DNA of 53,344 nt from Gallionella sp. (GCA_028710565.1 JAQTTV010000022.1:1-53344); one strand, 5' to 3'. Shown: positions 8,051 through 17,601, numbered from the stretch's first letter. Notes: generated by a model from the sequence alone, not told the origin. Numbers and translations: made by a program.

Positions 8051-8670
8051 AATAGCCCACCTGTTTGTGGCGTGTCGGTTTCTTCCACTTCGCGCACTTC
8101 GCCATATTCCATCAAAAATTCAATGACTTGCTGGATATATTCGATTTTACCCGTCACGCAGTAAATTTCCCGTTCGGGATTCACCAAGTTGAGATAACCG
8201 CTACTTTTAAATTTTTCCAATAGTTTACCCAAGCGGCGGCGATCCGTGCTGTCGGTAATAGAGGCTTGATTGGCAAGCGATTGCAATTCATTGCGAAAAC
8301 TGGGATTGCCATCAATGACGGTCATCATCTGGTTCACTTCAATCAGCGCGCCCGCCACCAATAGCTCATCGCGCTGCATGGTGCGCATCAGCAAATCCAG
8401 AAAACCAACCAAGGGGCGCAAGTTGTGTTTTATATCCTTAAACGTCGCTTTCGCCGCTTTTTTCTCCTCGCTATTGATGTCGATATGCGCACAGAAAAAC
8501 GCCCCGCCATGTCGGGTGGTGGATAATTTCAAACCGATTTTAGCTAAATAATCATCCACTTCGGCAAAATTCTGTCCGTCGCTTAGATAATGAAAGGCAT
8601 CGTGATCGGTATAAGCGCAAATAAATTTGCCCGCCAACAGGTCGGGTATCAATTGTTTAAACATGCTCAA
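8047..8670 (-). CDS. MksE/JetB-like condensin accessory protein (DUF4194-type)
   Basis: This 207-residue protein resembles the winged-helix KITE subunits MksE/JetB. It begins FKQLIPDLLAGKFICAYTD and has a central helical LVGFLDLLMRTMQ. A basic DRRRLGKLLEKFKSSGYL segment follows and would form a winged helix, then an acidic C-terminus. KITE proteins dimerise and bind the kleisin of SMC complexes. It overlaps the SMC gene by 14 bp and the next gene by 4 bp, so all three are translated together. The family call rests on similarity of pattern and genomic context. Confidence 0.7.
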   Translation of the reverse strand: MSMFKQLIPDLLAGKFICAYTDHDAFHYLSDGQNFAEVDDYLAKIGLKLSTTRHGGAFFCAHIDINSEEKKAAKATFKDIKHNLRPLVGFLDLLMRTMQRDELLVAGALIEVNQMMTVIDGNPSFRNELQSLANQASITDSTDRRRLGKLLEKFKSSGYLNLVNPEREIYCVTGKIEYIQQVIEFLMEYGEVREVEETDTPQTGGLF

Positions 8671-11600
8671 GCTCCCCTGTTAAATCAATGCACACTTCGG
8701 CGAGGCGGCGATCAGATTCAACGGTAAAGCGATGTTGAAACAACGCCAAAGTTTCAGGATCAGGATCGGGGAACGCCGACACCAGCGTGATGTTGTTGCG
8801 GTGCAGCAATTCCAACAAGGCGGGGACATTGCCACTATCCAAATCCTTTAATTCGTCCAATGCCCAAACGATATTCACGGGTGCTTGGCGGCGGATGCGA
8901 TTGATAAAAGCCACAAAAATCGTCACCAACACCAGATAGGATAAGCCGTTGGAGGACACAGCTTCCAAATCCGAGGCTTTGCGGAAACGCCGCAGATTGC
9001 CGTTTTCGGTCACTTCACCGCGTATTTGAATCAGGGATTTTAAATCCGCACGGATGCCTGCTTTGACATCCCAATGTGCCAACAACCTGCCCAAGGTTTC
9101 TGCAAATTCACTGGGCGGCAGCTCGTTGGACAGCCCGTCCAACCAAGTGCGATTGGCTTCCGCCATTTCCCGAATCGCATCCCAGTATTTCAATTCCTTG
9201 ATGGTCGAATCAACCGCCACGCTAACGTGAGTGATGCTTTCAAACAGCATACTGGTATCCAAGTTGCTTTGTAGCTCACGGTTAAATTGCTGCACTTTGC
9301 GGTGAAAACTTTCCATCTCTTGATAAAACGACACAATGCTGCCCGCGATGGTTTTGGCTTCGGTGAGTAAAAGGCGCTGATATTGCTGATGTTCCGCGCT
9401 AAACCAGCGTTTGAACAGCGGCAACCACGAGCGGTCTGGCGACATCGCCAATTCGTGTCGATGGTTTTGCAAATAATCAAAAGGCGCGGTGTTGGGATGC
9501 TGATTAAACGGCTTGGTCAACGTCGCAATATGTTCCTTAATGTTTTTTTCTAACTCCGCCACTTTTTTCAATTGTGCGTTGGTGCGCTCGGTCAAACTGT
9601 CCAGCGTCCATGTTGGGTCATATACGGGCGTGGGCAGCTCAGGATACGCAAGCAAGCCATCTAGATGTTTTTGCACGGATTTTTGTTGGGCTTCCAGTGC
9701 GTTGAGTTCTTTGGTTAAACGTGCAATCTCGTGATTGAAATCCTGCTGGCTTTTTTTCCATTCACTATCCAAGCGTTGGATGGCAAGTTTATGCTGTTGC
9801 TCTTCATCACGATGTTGCGCGGCGGTTTTAAGGTATAGCCCGTGATTCGGCCAATCATTTTCACACCAATTTTGCCAACGGCTGACGGCTTCGCGGTCTT
9901 GGCGAATCAGCGACAAAGTTTCATTCAACGCTTTTATTTCGCCCTCAATGCGGTTTAATTGCGCCGTGTCCACGCCATTGTGTTGCAAAGCCGCATCGCA
10001 TTCTTGGTCGTATTCGCGGAGTTTGGCATCCAACTTGCTTTTGGCTGTTGCTTGTTGCGCATCCAAATTGCGCAAATTGGCATCGCGTCGCGCAAGCAAG
10101 TTTTTGCGCGAGATTTGGTAGCTTTGTTGACGTTCGTCGTTGGCACGTTTGATTGCTACATCCAACTGTTTTAAAGCCTGTTTTTGGATTTCAAGCTGTT
10201 GCGCGGCAGCCGCCTTCGCCTGATCGGCTTGGACTTTTGCTTGATTTTTACTGTGTTCGACTTGACGCTTGGCTTCTTTAACTTCGTTTTCAATCTGCTG
10301 CACATGATTTTGTGCGCGCTGTACTTGCTGGTCTTGGGCAAGCCGAGCCGCATCTGCTTCTTGACGTTTGTTCTCCAGCTTCAACAACTGCTCTTCATCC
10401 GCTTTCAGCTTTGCCTGCGCGGTTTTCAAGCGCGCTTCTGCCTGTCCAATTTCCCGCAATGCGTCTTGTTGATTCGCCAAAGGATGCGCTTCCAACTTAT
10501 CCAAATTCAGCCGCAATCCGTACAAACTGGCATTATTTTCCAACACACTGGGGGTTAAATCTTTGCGCTCAAAAATATCGTGGCGGATGACTTTGGCAAT
10601 ATCCAATGTCCAGTCTGGGTGCGCATGGCGCAAATAATGCAGCAATGTCCCCGCTTCGGGCGCGTAAAATTTTTGAATTTCGGCGAGGTTTGCTTGCGCC
10701 TTTTCAACCGCAACTTGTGCCGAATTTACACTCCGCTCTTGATTGTCAAAGGCTTGCTTGGCTTGGCGATATGTCGTATTTAACGCAGCTTGTTGTTGGC
10801 TATGCACCTCTTTTTCTTGGCGCGCTTTATCCAACTGTTCACGCTTTTCTTCCCAGCGTGCGGTGACGGCAGGATCAGGCAAGGCATTTTTGGCGATATA
10901 TTCACATTGCCCATAATTTTCATGGGCAGCATCAACCGCTTTTTGTAACGGCTGATGTGCCACCGCATTGTGTGCGGTGATTTCATTTTCAGTGTGCTGA
11001 AAATCCGCTTCCAAGCCCTGTACGGCTTTTTCATTTTCGGCAGCAATCGTGGTGCGTAGCACTTGTAAATCGTCACGCAGATTACCGAAAATATCCCGCT
11101 CGTTTTGTTTTAGCTCATGGTAACGATTGGAAATATCGGCTTGCTCGCCCAATAAAGCGGCTTTGCGCTTTTGCGATGATTCAAAGTCATCTTTGAATTG
11201 TGCCTCACGCGCAACCTGCTCTGCTTTTTGCGCCATGCCGTTGCGTTCATATTCATCGTGCTGATGCTGCAATTGTTCGGCTTTTTTCTCGTCAAACTCT
11301 GCTTCCTTGCGGGCATCTGTTTGGGCTTGAGATAGGCTGCTGCGTTCGCTGTTGTACGCGCTCAATGCTCGATTAGCATGGGTTTCAACGGTATTTTTTT
11401 CGTGACTGACTTCACGATAAGTTTCATCCAGATAGCCTTGCAAACTTAGATATTGCGCCCGAATGCCCCCCAATACTTGCTCCGCAGCTTGCCATTGCTG
11501 ATCGGTTTCATCCGCCGCTTCCATCGTGGGGGCGAGTGCCATCACCTCACGATAGGCGCGGTAATGACGGGGCCAGTCTTCGATTTTGCTGCGATCCCCC

Positions 11601-12313
11601 GACAGCGACACGCTGCCTTCTTGCTCAGAAATGCAATCCACCACCATGCTTTGCAAATCTTCAAAGTTGGTTTTGCGCTTAAACATCCCGCTGACGATTT
11701 TTTCAATTTGTCCCAAGGGGCGGCTAGAAGAGGTGCAAGCATAGTCCGCGACTAGATTTTGCAATGCTTTTTGTCGATCACGCCCCCCGTTGGCAATGCC
11801 TTGAATAATCCCCTTGTATTCCTTGAGGTTGGTAATTTGTTCGCTACATTGCAAGCCACGCATTTTGAGGTGTTTCACCAAATTGGCGGATTCGACTAAT
11901 TCATCGCCGACTGTGACAAATTGCCCCAACGCAAAACCGTGCCGCACAAAACGGTAGCGCAAGTTTTCTGCACTGGGGTCGGCATAAATCGCTACCAGAC
12001 GTTTTTGTCCCGCTGGGCGTTGGTATTCAAAAACGATATAGGACGTGGCATTCGGCAGGTAATAGTCGATAAAGGATTTTTTGTTGCCCTCTTTGGTGAC
12101 AATGCGATTGGCACTTTCCCCATAAAACAAGGGCAACAATTGCAGCATCGACGTTTTGCCGCGCCCATTACGCCCCGTTAACACCGCGCCGCCCTCCAAG
12201 GGCAATTCCACTACCTTCCCTGCACTCAACGAGTCGATGAGTATTAGTCGTAGTAAGCGGAAATCATTCGGCGTAGTGGTAAGGGAAAGATCGCTTGGTG
12301 TGTCCTGTAACAT
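8657..12313 (-). CDS. Large SMC-like ATPase (JetC/MksB-type)
   Basis: This 1218-residue protein has a split ABC ATPase typical of SMC/MukB/JetC proteins. Walker A TGRNGRGKTS lies at residues 46-55. A very long Gln/Glu/Lys/Ala-rich coiled coil (about 300-970) has a less charged break near 560-630 that would be the hinge. The C-terminal head carries the signature VSSNGLSYL (near 1120-1127) and Walker B IVWALDELKDLD (Asp1153, Glu1154). It should extrude DNA loops using ATP. It is the first gene of the operon; an AAAGGAC ribosome site precedes its ATG. In described Wadjet operons the ATPase gene comes third, so the order here is different. Confidence 0.85.
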   Translation of the reverse strand: MLQDTPSDLSLTTTPNDFRLLRLILIDSLSAGKVVELPLEGGAVLTGRNGRGKTSMLQLLPLFYGESANRIVTKEGNKKSFIDYYLPNATSYIVFEYQRPAGQKRLVAIYADPSAENLRYRFVRHGFALGQFVTVGDELVESANLVKHLKMRGLQCSEQITNLKEYKGIIQGIANGGRDRQKALQNLVADYACTSSSRPLGQIEKIVSGMFKRKTNFEDLQSMVVDCISEQEGSVSLSGDRSKIEDWPRHYRAYREVMALAPTMEAADETDQQWQAAEQVLGGIRAQYLSLQGYLDETYREVSHEKNTVETHANRALSAYNSERSSLSQAQTDARKEAEFDEKKAEQLQHQHDEYERNGMAQKAEQVAREAQFKDDFESSQKRKAALLGEQADISNRYHELKQNERDIFGNLRDDLQVLRTTIAAENEKAVQGLEADFQHTENEITAHNAVAHQPLQKAVDAAHENYGQCEYIAKNALPDPAVTARWEEKREQLDKARQEKEVHSQQQAALNTTYRQAKQAFDNQERSVNSAQVAVEKAQANLAEIQKFYAPEAGTLLHYLRHAHPDWTLDIAKVIRHDIFERKDLTPSVLENNASLYGLRLNLDKLEAHPLANQQDALREIGQAEARLKTAQAKLKADEEQLLKLENKRQEADAARLAQDQQVQRAQNHVQQIENEVKEAKRQVEHSKNQAKVQADQAKAAAAQQLEIQKQALKQLDVAIKRANDERQQSYQISRKNLLARRDANLRNLDAQQATAKSKLDAKLREYDQECDAALQHNGVDTAQLNRIEGEIKALNETLSLIRQDREAVSRWQNWCENDWPNHGLYLKTAAQHRDEEQQHKLAIQRLDSEWKKSQQDFNHEIARLTKELNALEAQQKSVQKHLDGLLAYPELPTPVYDPTWTLDSLTERTNAQLKKVAELEKNIKEHIATLTKPFNQHPNTAPFDYLQNHRHELAMSPDRSWLPLFKRWFSAEHQQYQRLLLTEAKTIAGSIVSFYQEMESFHRKVQQFNRELQSNLDTSMLFESITHVSVAVDSTIKELKYWDAIREMAEANRTWLDGLSNELPPSEFAETLGRLLAHWDVKAGIRADLKSLIQIRGEVTENGNLRRFRKASDLEAVSSNGLSYLVLVTIFVAFINRIRRQAPVNIVWALDELKDLDSGNVPALLELLHRNNITLVSAFPDPDPETLALFQHRFTVESDRRLAEVCIDLTGELEHV

Positions 12314-12614
12314 ATTGTCCTTTGAAATAAATGCTTCGGCTCTGCACCTAGAATAGTGGTCGTCAGTTCAAATAACGCGTTGCGGGCGCATTTTTTCTGA
12401 ATTTTACCGTAATTCTAGTGATTCGCCTTTGCACTGTCGAAAGGCCATGCGGGAGCGTGTTCATAACCAACCATTCACTCGTAAGTAAAAGTATCTATGT
12501 TTTTTAATGTCAGGTGTTTTTTGCAAGGTACTTGCCCTAGTACAAAATTTCACGTTTAATTCTATCCGCAACATGACGTGAATCTAATCCCTAAACCTAT
12601 TTGAGGACTTAATA
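12314..12614. other. Intergenic gap between the SMC operon and the ybjN-like gene
   Basis: This 301-bp AT-rich divergent gap must hold the promoters of both flanking transcription units. I see no convincing -35/-10 pair, no strong palindrome and no open frame of interest. The ybjN-like gene has a GAGG ribosome site just before its ATG. Confidence 0.5.
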
Positions 12615-13073
12615 ATGAATAAAATGCGTATTGCAGTATTGTTGTCATGTATGTTGTTTTCATTTTCAACTTCTGCCTTTGCGGAGGATGCTCTGGCTAA
12701 AAAATTCTCCGACAGCCAACTTATTGAGATGTTTAAAGGTGAGGGCTATAGCTCGGTAGAGCAAGTAAAGGACGGGGTGATTCGTGTCAAAATTGAAAGT
12801 AGAAATTTTGTTATCTTCAATAAGTTTGATGGCGATCTTCAACTTTATTATGTGGTCGGAGGAGCCAAAATTTCTTTTGAAACGATAAATGAATGGAATA
12901 GATCCAAGCGTCTTTCACGAGCTTACTTAGATTCGGACAATGATCCTGCTTTAGAAGCCGATTTATTAGCTGATGCAGGTATTACTCAAGGGCAAGTGAT
13001 GGCATTCTTTAATGTATTTAAAATGTCAGTGAATGCATATCGTGATTTTCTCATTGAAAGGAATCAAAAATAG
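12615..13073 (+). CDS. Secreted YbjN-domain protein
   Basis: This 152-residue protein opens with a signal peptide ending STSAFA. The mature part matches the YbjN fold, a type III secretion chaperone-like fold. It has a GEGYSSVEQ strand, then VKDGVIRVKI, then the family's best marker, INEWNRSKRLSRAYLD, followed by DPALEADLL and a C-terminal FFNVFKMSVNAYRDFL helix. YbjN proteins have been linked to sensory regulation, but this copy is exported. It stands alone between the SMC operon and ispB, and codon use is AT-rich compared with neighbours. Family recognition is good; function is unknown. Confidence 0.75.
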   Translation: MNKMRIAVLLSCMLFSFSTSAFAEDALAKKFSDSQLIEMFKGEGYSSVEQVKDGVIRVKIESRNFVIFNKFDGDLQLYYVVGGAKISFETINEWNRSKRLSRAYLDSDNDPALEADLLADAGITQGQVMAFFNVFKMSVNAYRDFLIERNQK

Positions 13074-13502
13074 TTGTACTCGTTATATCTAGTGAGTGGC
13101 AGTGAAATTGAGAAATGATTGTTTTCTTGGTTTCATTGCACTTGCTTGAGATGCCCCTCTCTTCCGTTGTCTCGGATTATTTGTATATTGCCAGTGTAAT
13201 ACGACAATTCATACATTAACTCTCCTTAATCACTCTACAGCGTTTGGAAAGACTGCTGCTAACATTAGGTTGCAGGTACAGGTCTGAGCCGATTTTTTAA
13301 AATCTCCCTTTATGATTTAAGTTTGAAAATGATGACTTTTGGAGCATCTGTTGGTCGCTTGCTTATGTTGAAGAGACTTTTTAGGTGGTTCGATATAGTC
13401 ATTTTTATGCGACAATGCGCGCCGAATATACAAAGCGCGCTTCATATATCAATCGCGTACCATCGAACATCGGATTAACCGTTACAATTTCAGGATTAAG
13501 TT
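13074..13502. other. Intergenic stretch upstream of ispB
   Basis: This 429-bp gap has no convincing gene. A GCGCGC pair at 13417-13422 and 13435-13440 could form a small hairpin in the ispB leader. Otherwise I see only AT-rich sequence suitable for a promoter. Confidence 0.4.
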
Positions 13503-14471
13503 GTGTTTTTAGAGAATCTTAAGCAGTTGCTCGCCGTCGATATGCTCGCCGTCGATTATGTTATTCGTACACGCCTCAGCTCCGAGGTGGTTTTGGTGAA
13601 TCAAGTCGCTGAATATATTATTAATAGCGGTGGAAAACGGTTGCGTCCTGCTTTAGTCGTCTTGTCGGCGAATGCGTTTGGCTATCAGGGAAAGTTTCAT
13701 CACGACTTAGCTGCGGTGGTGGAGTTTATTCATACTGCCACCTTGCTACATGATGATGTTGTGGATGAATCTGACTTACGTCGGGGTAGGGCGACTGCCA
13801 GCGCATTGTTTGGCAATGCTGCCAGCGTGTTAGTCGGGGACTTTTTGTATTCGCGGGCATTTCAAATGATGGTGGAAGTCGGAGAGATGCGCGTGATGCA
13901 AACCTTAGCAGATGCGACCAATGTCATTGCAGAGGGTGAAGTCTTGCAATTGTTGAATTGCCATGATGCCGATGTCGAGATTGCGAACTATATGCGCGTC
14001 ATTCATTGCAAAACGGCAAAATTATTTGAAGCTGCGATGCGCCTAGGGGCGATTTTAGGCAAAGCGTCTGCCATAGATGAAGCCGCTGCGGCAAAGTACG
14101 GCATACACTTAGGCACCGCGTTTCAGCTGATTGATGACGTGTTAGATTACTCGGCGAATGAGCAAGAAACAGGTAAACATTTAGGCGATGATTTGGCGGA
14201 AGGTAAACCGACTTTGCCACTGATTTATGCGATGCAGCATGGTTCAGCTGAGCAAGTGGCGGTGGTGCGGAATGCCATTGAGCAAGGGGATGTGAGTAAG
14301 TTTGCGGATGTGCTGGAAATTATTCGCCACACTGGCGCGTTGGACTTTACACGTCAACAAGCGCAACTCGAAGCGGAAATGGCGTGTGCCGCCATTGCTC
14401 ATCTTGCTGATTCAGCTTATAAAAATAGCCTGTTGTCCCTCGCGCAATTTGCGGTATCTCGGAAATTCTAA
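13503..14471 (+). CDS. ispB: Octaprenyl-diphosphate synthase family protein
   Basis: This 322-residue trans-polyprenyl synthase starts from GTG. The first Asp-rich motif is LLHDDVVDESDLRRG (DDVVD at 84-88) and the second is FQLIDDVLDY (DDVLD at 211-215). GGKRLRPALV binds pyrophosphate, and GDDLAEGKPTLPLIYAM is the usual C-terminal signature. It condenses IPP with farnesyl diphosphate to make the ubiquinone side chain; chain length cannot be read directly. Length equals E. coli IspB (323). The next gene is in the same direction about 120 bp on. Confidence 0.93.
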   Translation: MFLENLKQLLAVDMLAVDYVIRTRLSSEVVLVNQVAEYIINSGGKRLRPALVVLSANAFGYQGKFHHDLAAVVEFIHTATLLHDDVVDESDLRRGRATASALFGNAASVLVGDFLYSRAFQMMVEVGEMRVMQTLADATNVIAEGEVLQLLNCHDADVEIANYMRVIHCKTAKLFEAAMRLGAILGKASAIDEAAAAKYGIHLGTAFQLIDDVLDYSANEQETGKHLGDDLAEGKPTLPLIYAMQHGSAEQVAVVRNAIEQGDVSKFADVLEIIRHTGALDFTRQQAQLEAEMACAAIAHLADSAYKNSLLSLAQFAVSRKF

Positions 14472-14594
14472 TCTCGGTGGTTGATGCGTGAGTTACGCAA
14501 TGCAACACTTGCTGCATTAACAATAGGTTAAATTTTACCGTCATTAGGCTATCCGCTTTTGAGGGTAATACCCTGCTCATTTTTACATAATCGA

Positions 14595-15086
14595 ATGATC
14601 CCTCTTGCTCAACACCTAGGCGCACTCCTCGCCCAACATGCCATGATGCTCACGACTGCGGAATCTTGCACGGGCGGGGGCGTTGCACAGGCGGTGACAG
14701 ACATCGCGGGAAGTTCACGTTGGTTTGAGCGCGGCTTTGTGACTTACACCAATACCGCGAAAATCGAGATGTTAGGAGTATCACCAGACACATTAATGCA
14801 ATATGGTGCTGTGAGCGAAGCGACGGTGCGCGAGATGGTGGTGGGGGCGTTGACACACAGTCACGCCCAGATTGCCCTCGCGGTCAGTGGGATTGCAGGA
14901 CCAGGCGGCGGTTCCCCTGAGAAACCTGTCGGCACGGTGTGGTTTGCATGGGGAATGGAAAATGAAGCCATCGTCACCCAATGTCACCACCTTCAAGGTG
15001 ATCGTGCCACGATACGCCAACAGTCCGTTGACCTGGCTTTGCAAGGTGCAATGGAGCTGTTGAATCGTAAGATAGTTACATGTTAG
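14595..15086 (+). CDS. pncC: Nicotinamide-nucleotide amidase (CinA C-terminal domain)
   Basis: This 163-residue stand-alone CinA C-terminal (PncC/YgaD) domain deamidates NMN to nicotinate mononucleotide in NAD salvage. Diagnostic motifs are TTAESCTGGGVAQAVTD, the FVTYTNTAKIEMLGV strand, GAVSEATVREMV and VSGIAGPGGGSPEKPVGTVW. I prefer the ATG at 14595 (MIPLAQHLGALL), which matches the family N-terminus; a TTG at 14559 would add 12 unlike residues. It lies downstream of ispB in the same direction, possibly co-transcribed. Confidence 0.92.
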   Translation: MIPLAQHLGALLAQHAMMLTTAESCTGGGVAQAVTDIAGSSRWFERGFVTYTNTAKIEMLGVSPDTLMQYGAVSEATVREMVVGALTHSHAQIALAVSGIAGPGGGSPEKPVGTVWFAWGMENEAIVTQCHHLQGDRATIRQQSVDLALQGAMELLNRKIVTC

Positions 15087-15384
15087 GTTGTTAGGTGACC
15101 TATGTCTGAATTGTTTCAGTGAGATAAACCGAGATTCATGTCTAAACTCTCGCTGTTTAATACGATACTGTATGTACGCAACTATTCCTCTAATTGCTGG
15201 AAGAGCAAATCAGATTGCGTGTGCAAACACCACCAATTAATCAGTGTGATTTCTGCTGTTTTCCCGTTATTCCATAAATTTCTCGCACCGACTGCGCCAC
15301 CTGCTGCTGGTGTGTGATATAAGACCGCAAAACGGGGCGGCGTGAGGTACGTTTGCCCTTTGGATTTAATGAATTGGAATAAAG
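15087..15384. other. Intergenic gap before the flavoprotein gene
   Basis: This 298-bp gap has no gene, strong palindrome or repeat copy that I can see. It presumably holds the promoter of the flavoprotein gene, but no clear -35/-10 pair stands out. Confidence 0.4.
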
Positions 15385-16566
15385 ATGAAAACAGATGTGA
15401 TTATTATTGGTTCAGGCGCGGCGGGCTTGATGTGTGCGATGCAAGCGGGCTTGCGGGGTCGGTCGGTGGTGTTGCTGGATCACTCGAAAAAGCTGGCGGA
15501 AAAAATCCGCATTTCGGGCGGCGGCAATTGCAATTTCACCAATCTGGACATTAAGCCTGATAATTACTTGTCCAGTAATCCGCACTTTTGCCGCTCGGCC
15601 TTGGCGCGCTATACGCCGCAACATTTCATCGCCTTACTGTACAAGCACAACATAGCTTTCCATGAAAAAACCTTGGGGCAGTTGTTTTGCGATGAAGGCT
15701 CGGAAGCCATTATCACCATGCTGCGTGACGAATGTACCGAAGTCGGCGTAAAGCGTTTTATGAATTGCGAGCCGCAAGTCATCAAACATAATCCAGAAAG
15801 CAAAACTGCGCGTTTTCAAGTCAGCACCTCACGCGGGGATTTTGAATCTGCGTCTCTGGTGATCGCCACAGGCGGGCTGTCCATTCCCAAAACAGGCGCA
15901 ACCCCTTACGGCTATCACGTCGCTGAACAATTCGGTGTGCCAATCACCAAGCTCAAAGCAGGCTTAGTGCCGCTGACCTGTGCCCCTGATGATTGGAAGC
16001 CTTACGCCGATTTAACAGGCGTGTCGTTTGATGCCATCGTGACCACGGGCAAGCAATCTTTCCGCGAAAACGTGCTGGTGACGCATCGTGGTTTTAGCGG
16101 CCCCGCGATTTTGCAGGCTTCTTCTTATTGGCAACCTGGCGAAACGTTGCACATCAATTTGCTGCCCGACTTGGATATGTTGGCAGTCTTGACCGAACAG
16201 CGCGCCAGCAAAAAGCTGTTGAGCAATTTCTTGGTGCAATGGCTACCGAAAAACTTCACCGATGTGTGGTGCGAACAACAAGTGGATAACAAACCGCTCA
16301 ACCAATACAACGACAAACAACGCGCTGCCATCGCCGCAAAATTGCACGACTGGCAAGTCGTTCCCAGCGGCACCATGGGCTACACCAAAGCGGAAGTGAC
16401 GTGCGGCGGAGTTGACACCCACGCGCTGTCCTCCAAAACCATGGAATGCAACGAAGTAGAAGGACTATTCTTTATCGGCGAAGTGCTCGATGTGACAGGC
16501 CAATTAGGCGGCTACAACTTCCAATGGGCATGGGCATCAGGGTTTGTGGCGGGGATGGCGGCGTAG
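15385..16566 (+). CDS. FAD-dependent oxidoreductase, HI0933/YhiN family
   Basis: This 393-residue flavoprotein has an N-terminal Rossmann motif DVIIIGSGAAGLMCAMQAG followed by the family hallmark KIRISGGGNCNFTN. A central VIATGGLSIPKTGATPYGY lies mid-protein, and the C-terminal LFFIGEVLDVTGQLGGYNFQ closes the FAD site. The length is typical. The family is annotated as aminoacetone oxidase or BaiN-like reductase in different organisms; the substrate here is unknown. It is monocistronic, with a repeat following its stop. Confidence 0.9.
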   Translation: MKTDVIIIGSGAAGLMCAMQAGLRGRSVVLLDHSKKLAEKIRISGGGNCNFTNLDIKPDNYLSSNPHFCRSALARYTPQHFIALLYKHNIAFHEKTLGQLFCDEGSEAIITMLRDECTEVGVKRFMNCEPQVIKHNPESKTARFQVSTSRGDFESASLVIATGGLSIPKTGATPYGYHVAEQFGVPITKLKAGLVPLTCAPDDWKPYADLTGVSFDAIVTTGKQSFRENVLVTHRGFSGPAILQASSYWQPGETLHINLLPDLDMLAVLTEQRASKKLLSNFLVQWLPKNFTDVWCEQQVDNKPLNQYNDKQRAAIAAKLHDWQVVPSGTMGYTKAEVTCGGVDTHALSSKTMECNEVEGLFFIGEVLDVTGQLGGYNFQWAWASGFVAGMAA

Positions 16567-16571
16567 TTAGG

Positions 16572-16646
16572 GTAGGGTAGATAAGCGCAGTGCATCCACC
16601 ATTTTCTCGTGAATTCAGCTGGATGCGCGCAGCTTATCCACCCTAC
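16572..16646. repeat. Inverted repeat, family D (GTAGGGTAGATAAGC...)
   Basis: GTAGGGTAGATAAGC-GC-GTGCATCC pairs with GGATGCGCGCAGCTTATCCACCCTAC across a 20-bp loop. It begins 5 bp past the flavoprotein stop and could fold into a stable hairpin, but it lacks a T-run, so I call it a dispersed repeat. A smaller hairpin (CTGGGCA/TGCCCAG) follows at 16651-16671. Confidence 0.7.
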
Positions 16647-16914
16647 GTCACTGGGCAACCAAGCTGCCCAGAATACAAAGTCACGGCGGTGCAAGTCATG
16701 CCCGCCAGCAAGTTATCCAACTGGAAAACCGAACACGCGCAGTTGAATCTGTAGCAACGGAAGCCGCGCAGCATGAGGCGGAATAACACTTAAGGCATCA
16801 TTGTGATTGTTTGTGTAGAATAGACCTGCTGCTTGAAAGCATTTTCCACACAAAATTTCGTTTGAAAAACGCCTGACTCGCAGCTTCCCTTTAATTTTAA
16901 GCTAAGGTTTAAAC
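16647..16914. other. Intergenic, with a possible orphan gene tail at 16652-16754
   Basis: After the repeat, a plus-strand frame to the TAG at 16752-16754 reads GQPSCPEYKVTAVQV then MPASKLSNWKTEHAQLNL, which looks protein-like but has no start and no recognised family. It may be the 3' end of a lost gene. The rest is the leader of the outer-membrane protein gene. Confidence 0.25.
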
Positions 16915-17457
16915 ATGAAAAAAATCACTGCAATTTTACTGTTCTCGATGATGGCAGCACCTGCTTTTGCGGCAAATAATGAAGGTTTTTATGTGGGTGG
17001 CACATTGGGTAACGGCAGGTTGGGCTTTACCAGTAATGTGGCATTGAGCAAAGCGTCTGATTTCGTCTATGGTGGTCTGTTCGGCTATCGTTATAACCAA
17101 AATCTGGCGGTTGAAGCTCAGTTTACTGGGGTGGGCAAATCTACTACCGTTACGGGCGCGACGCTAAAAGGCGATGCGTTTAGCTTGGTGGCTGTTGGTA
17201 TTTTGCCCGTCAGTTCGAGCGTTGAATTGTTTGGTAAATTAGGTGCTTCCAGCACAAAAATAACGGCTGCGGGCTTTACTACCCAAGGCGAAACTCGCAC
17301 AGGTGTGACATTGGGTATTGGCGGACAATATAGTGTGTCACCCAGCATCGCAATTCGTGCGGGTTGGGATGGCTATCCCGAGGCGGTCTCCAATGCTGGG
17401 GTAAAAACTTTTGGGTATGCGAGTGTTTTTTCAGTCGGGGCGATATTTAAGTTCTAA
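16915..17457 (+). CDS. Small outer-membrane beta-barrel protein
   Basis: This 180-residue protein has a signal peptide (MKKITAILLFSMMAAPAFA). The mature part alternates polar and non-polar residues in strands: GFYVGGTLGN, FVYGGLFGYRYNQNLAVEAQF and SVELFGKLGAS. It ends VFSVGAIFKF with a C-terminal Phe, the usual mark for BAM insertion. An 8-stranded OmpA/OmpX/opacity-like barrel is likely. No periplasmic OmpA domain is attached. A hairpin at 17536-17568 follows. The specific role is unknown. Confidence 0.85.
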   Translation: MKKITAILLFSMMAAPAFAANNEGFYVGGTLGNGRLGFTSNVALSKASDFVYGGLFGYRYNQNLAVEAQFTGVGKSTTVTGATLKGDAFSLVAVGILPVSSSVELFGKLGASSTKITAAGFTTQGETRTGVTLGIGGQYSVSPSIAIRAGWDGYPEAVSNAGVKTFGYASVFSVGAIFKF

Positions 17458-17535
17458 TAAATATCCGCTGTTCTTTGAAACTCCCGAAAACTGAAAAGAT
17501 TCAGGGGTAAGCATCATCCCTCGACTTTTAATAAG

Positions 17536-17568
17536 CTGCTCACGATCTCGCAGTAAGATTGTGAGCAG
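17536..17568 (+). terminator. Hairpin after the outer-membrane protein gene
   Basis: CTGCTCACGATCT (17536-17548) pairs with AGATTGTGAGCAG (17556-17568) across a 7-base loop, with one mismatch. Only a weak T-rich stretch follows, so termination is plausible but not certain. Confidence 0.5.
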
Positions 17569-17601
17569 GTTCTAAGTTGTCATCGTTTTCCCCCATCAAA
17601 T

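Noticed and set aside
13417..13440. GCGCGC pair upstream of ispB as a regulatory operator
   Set aside because: The arms are too short and simple to separate from chance in this sequence.
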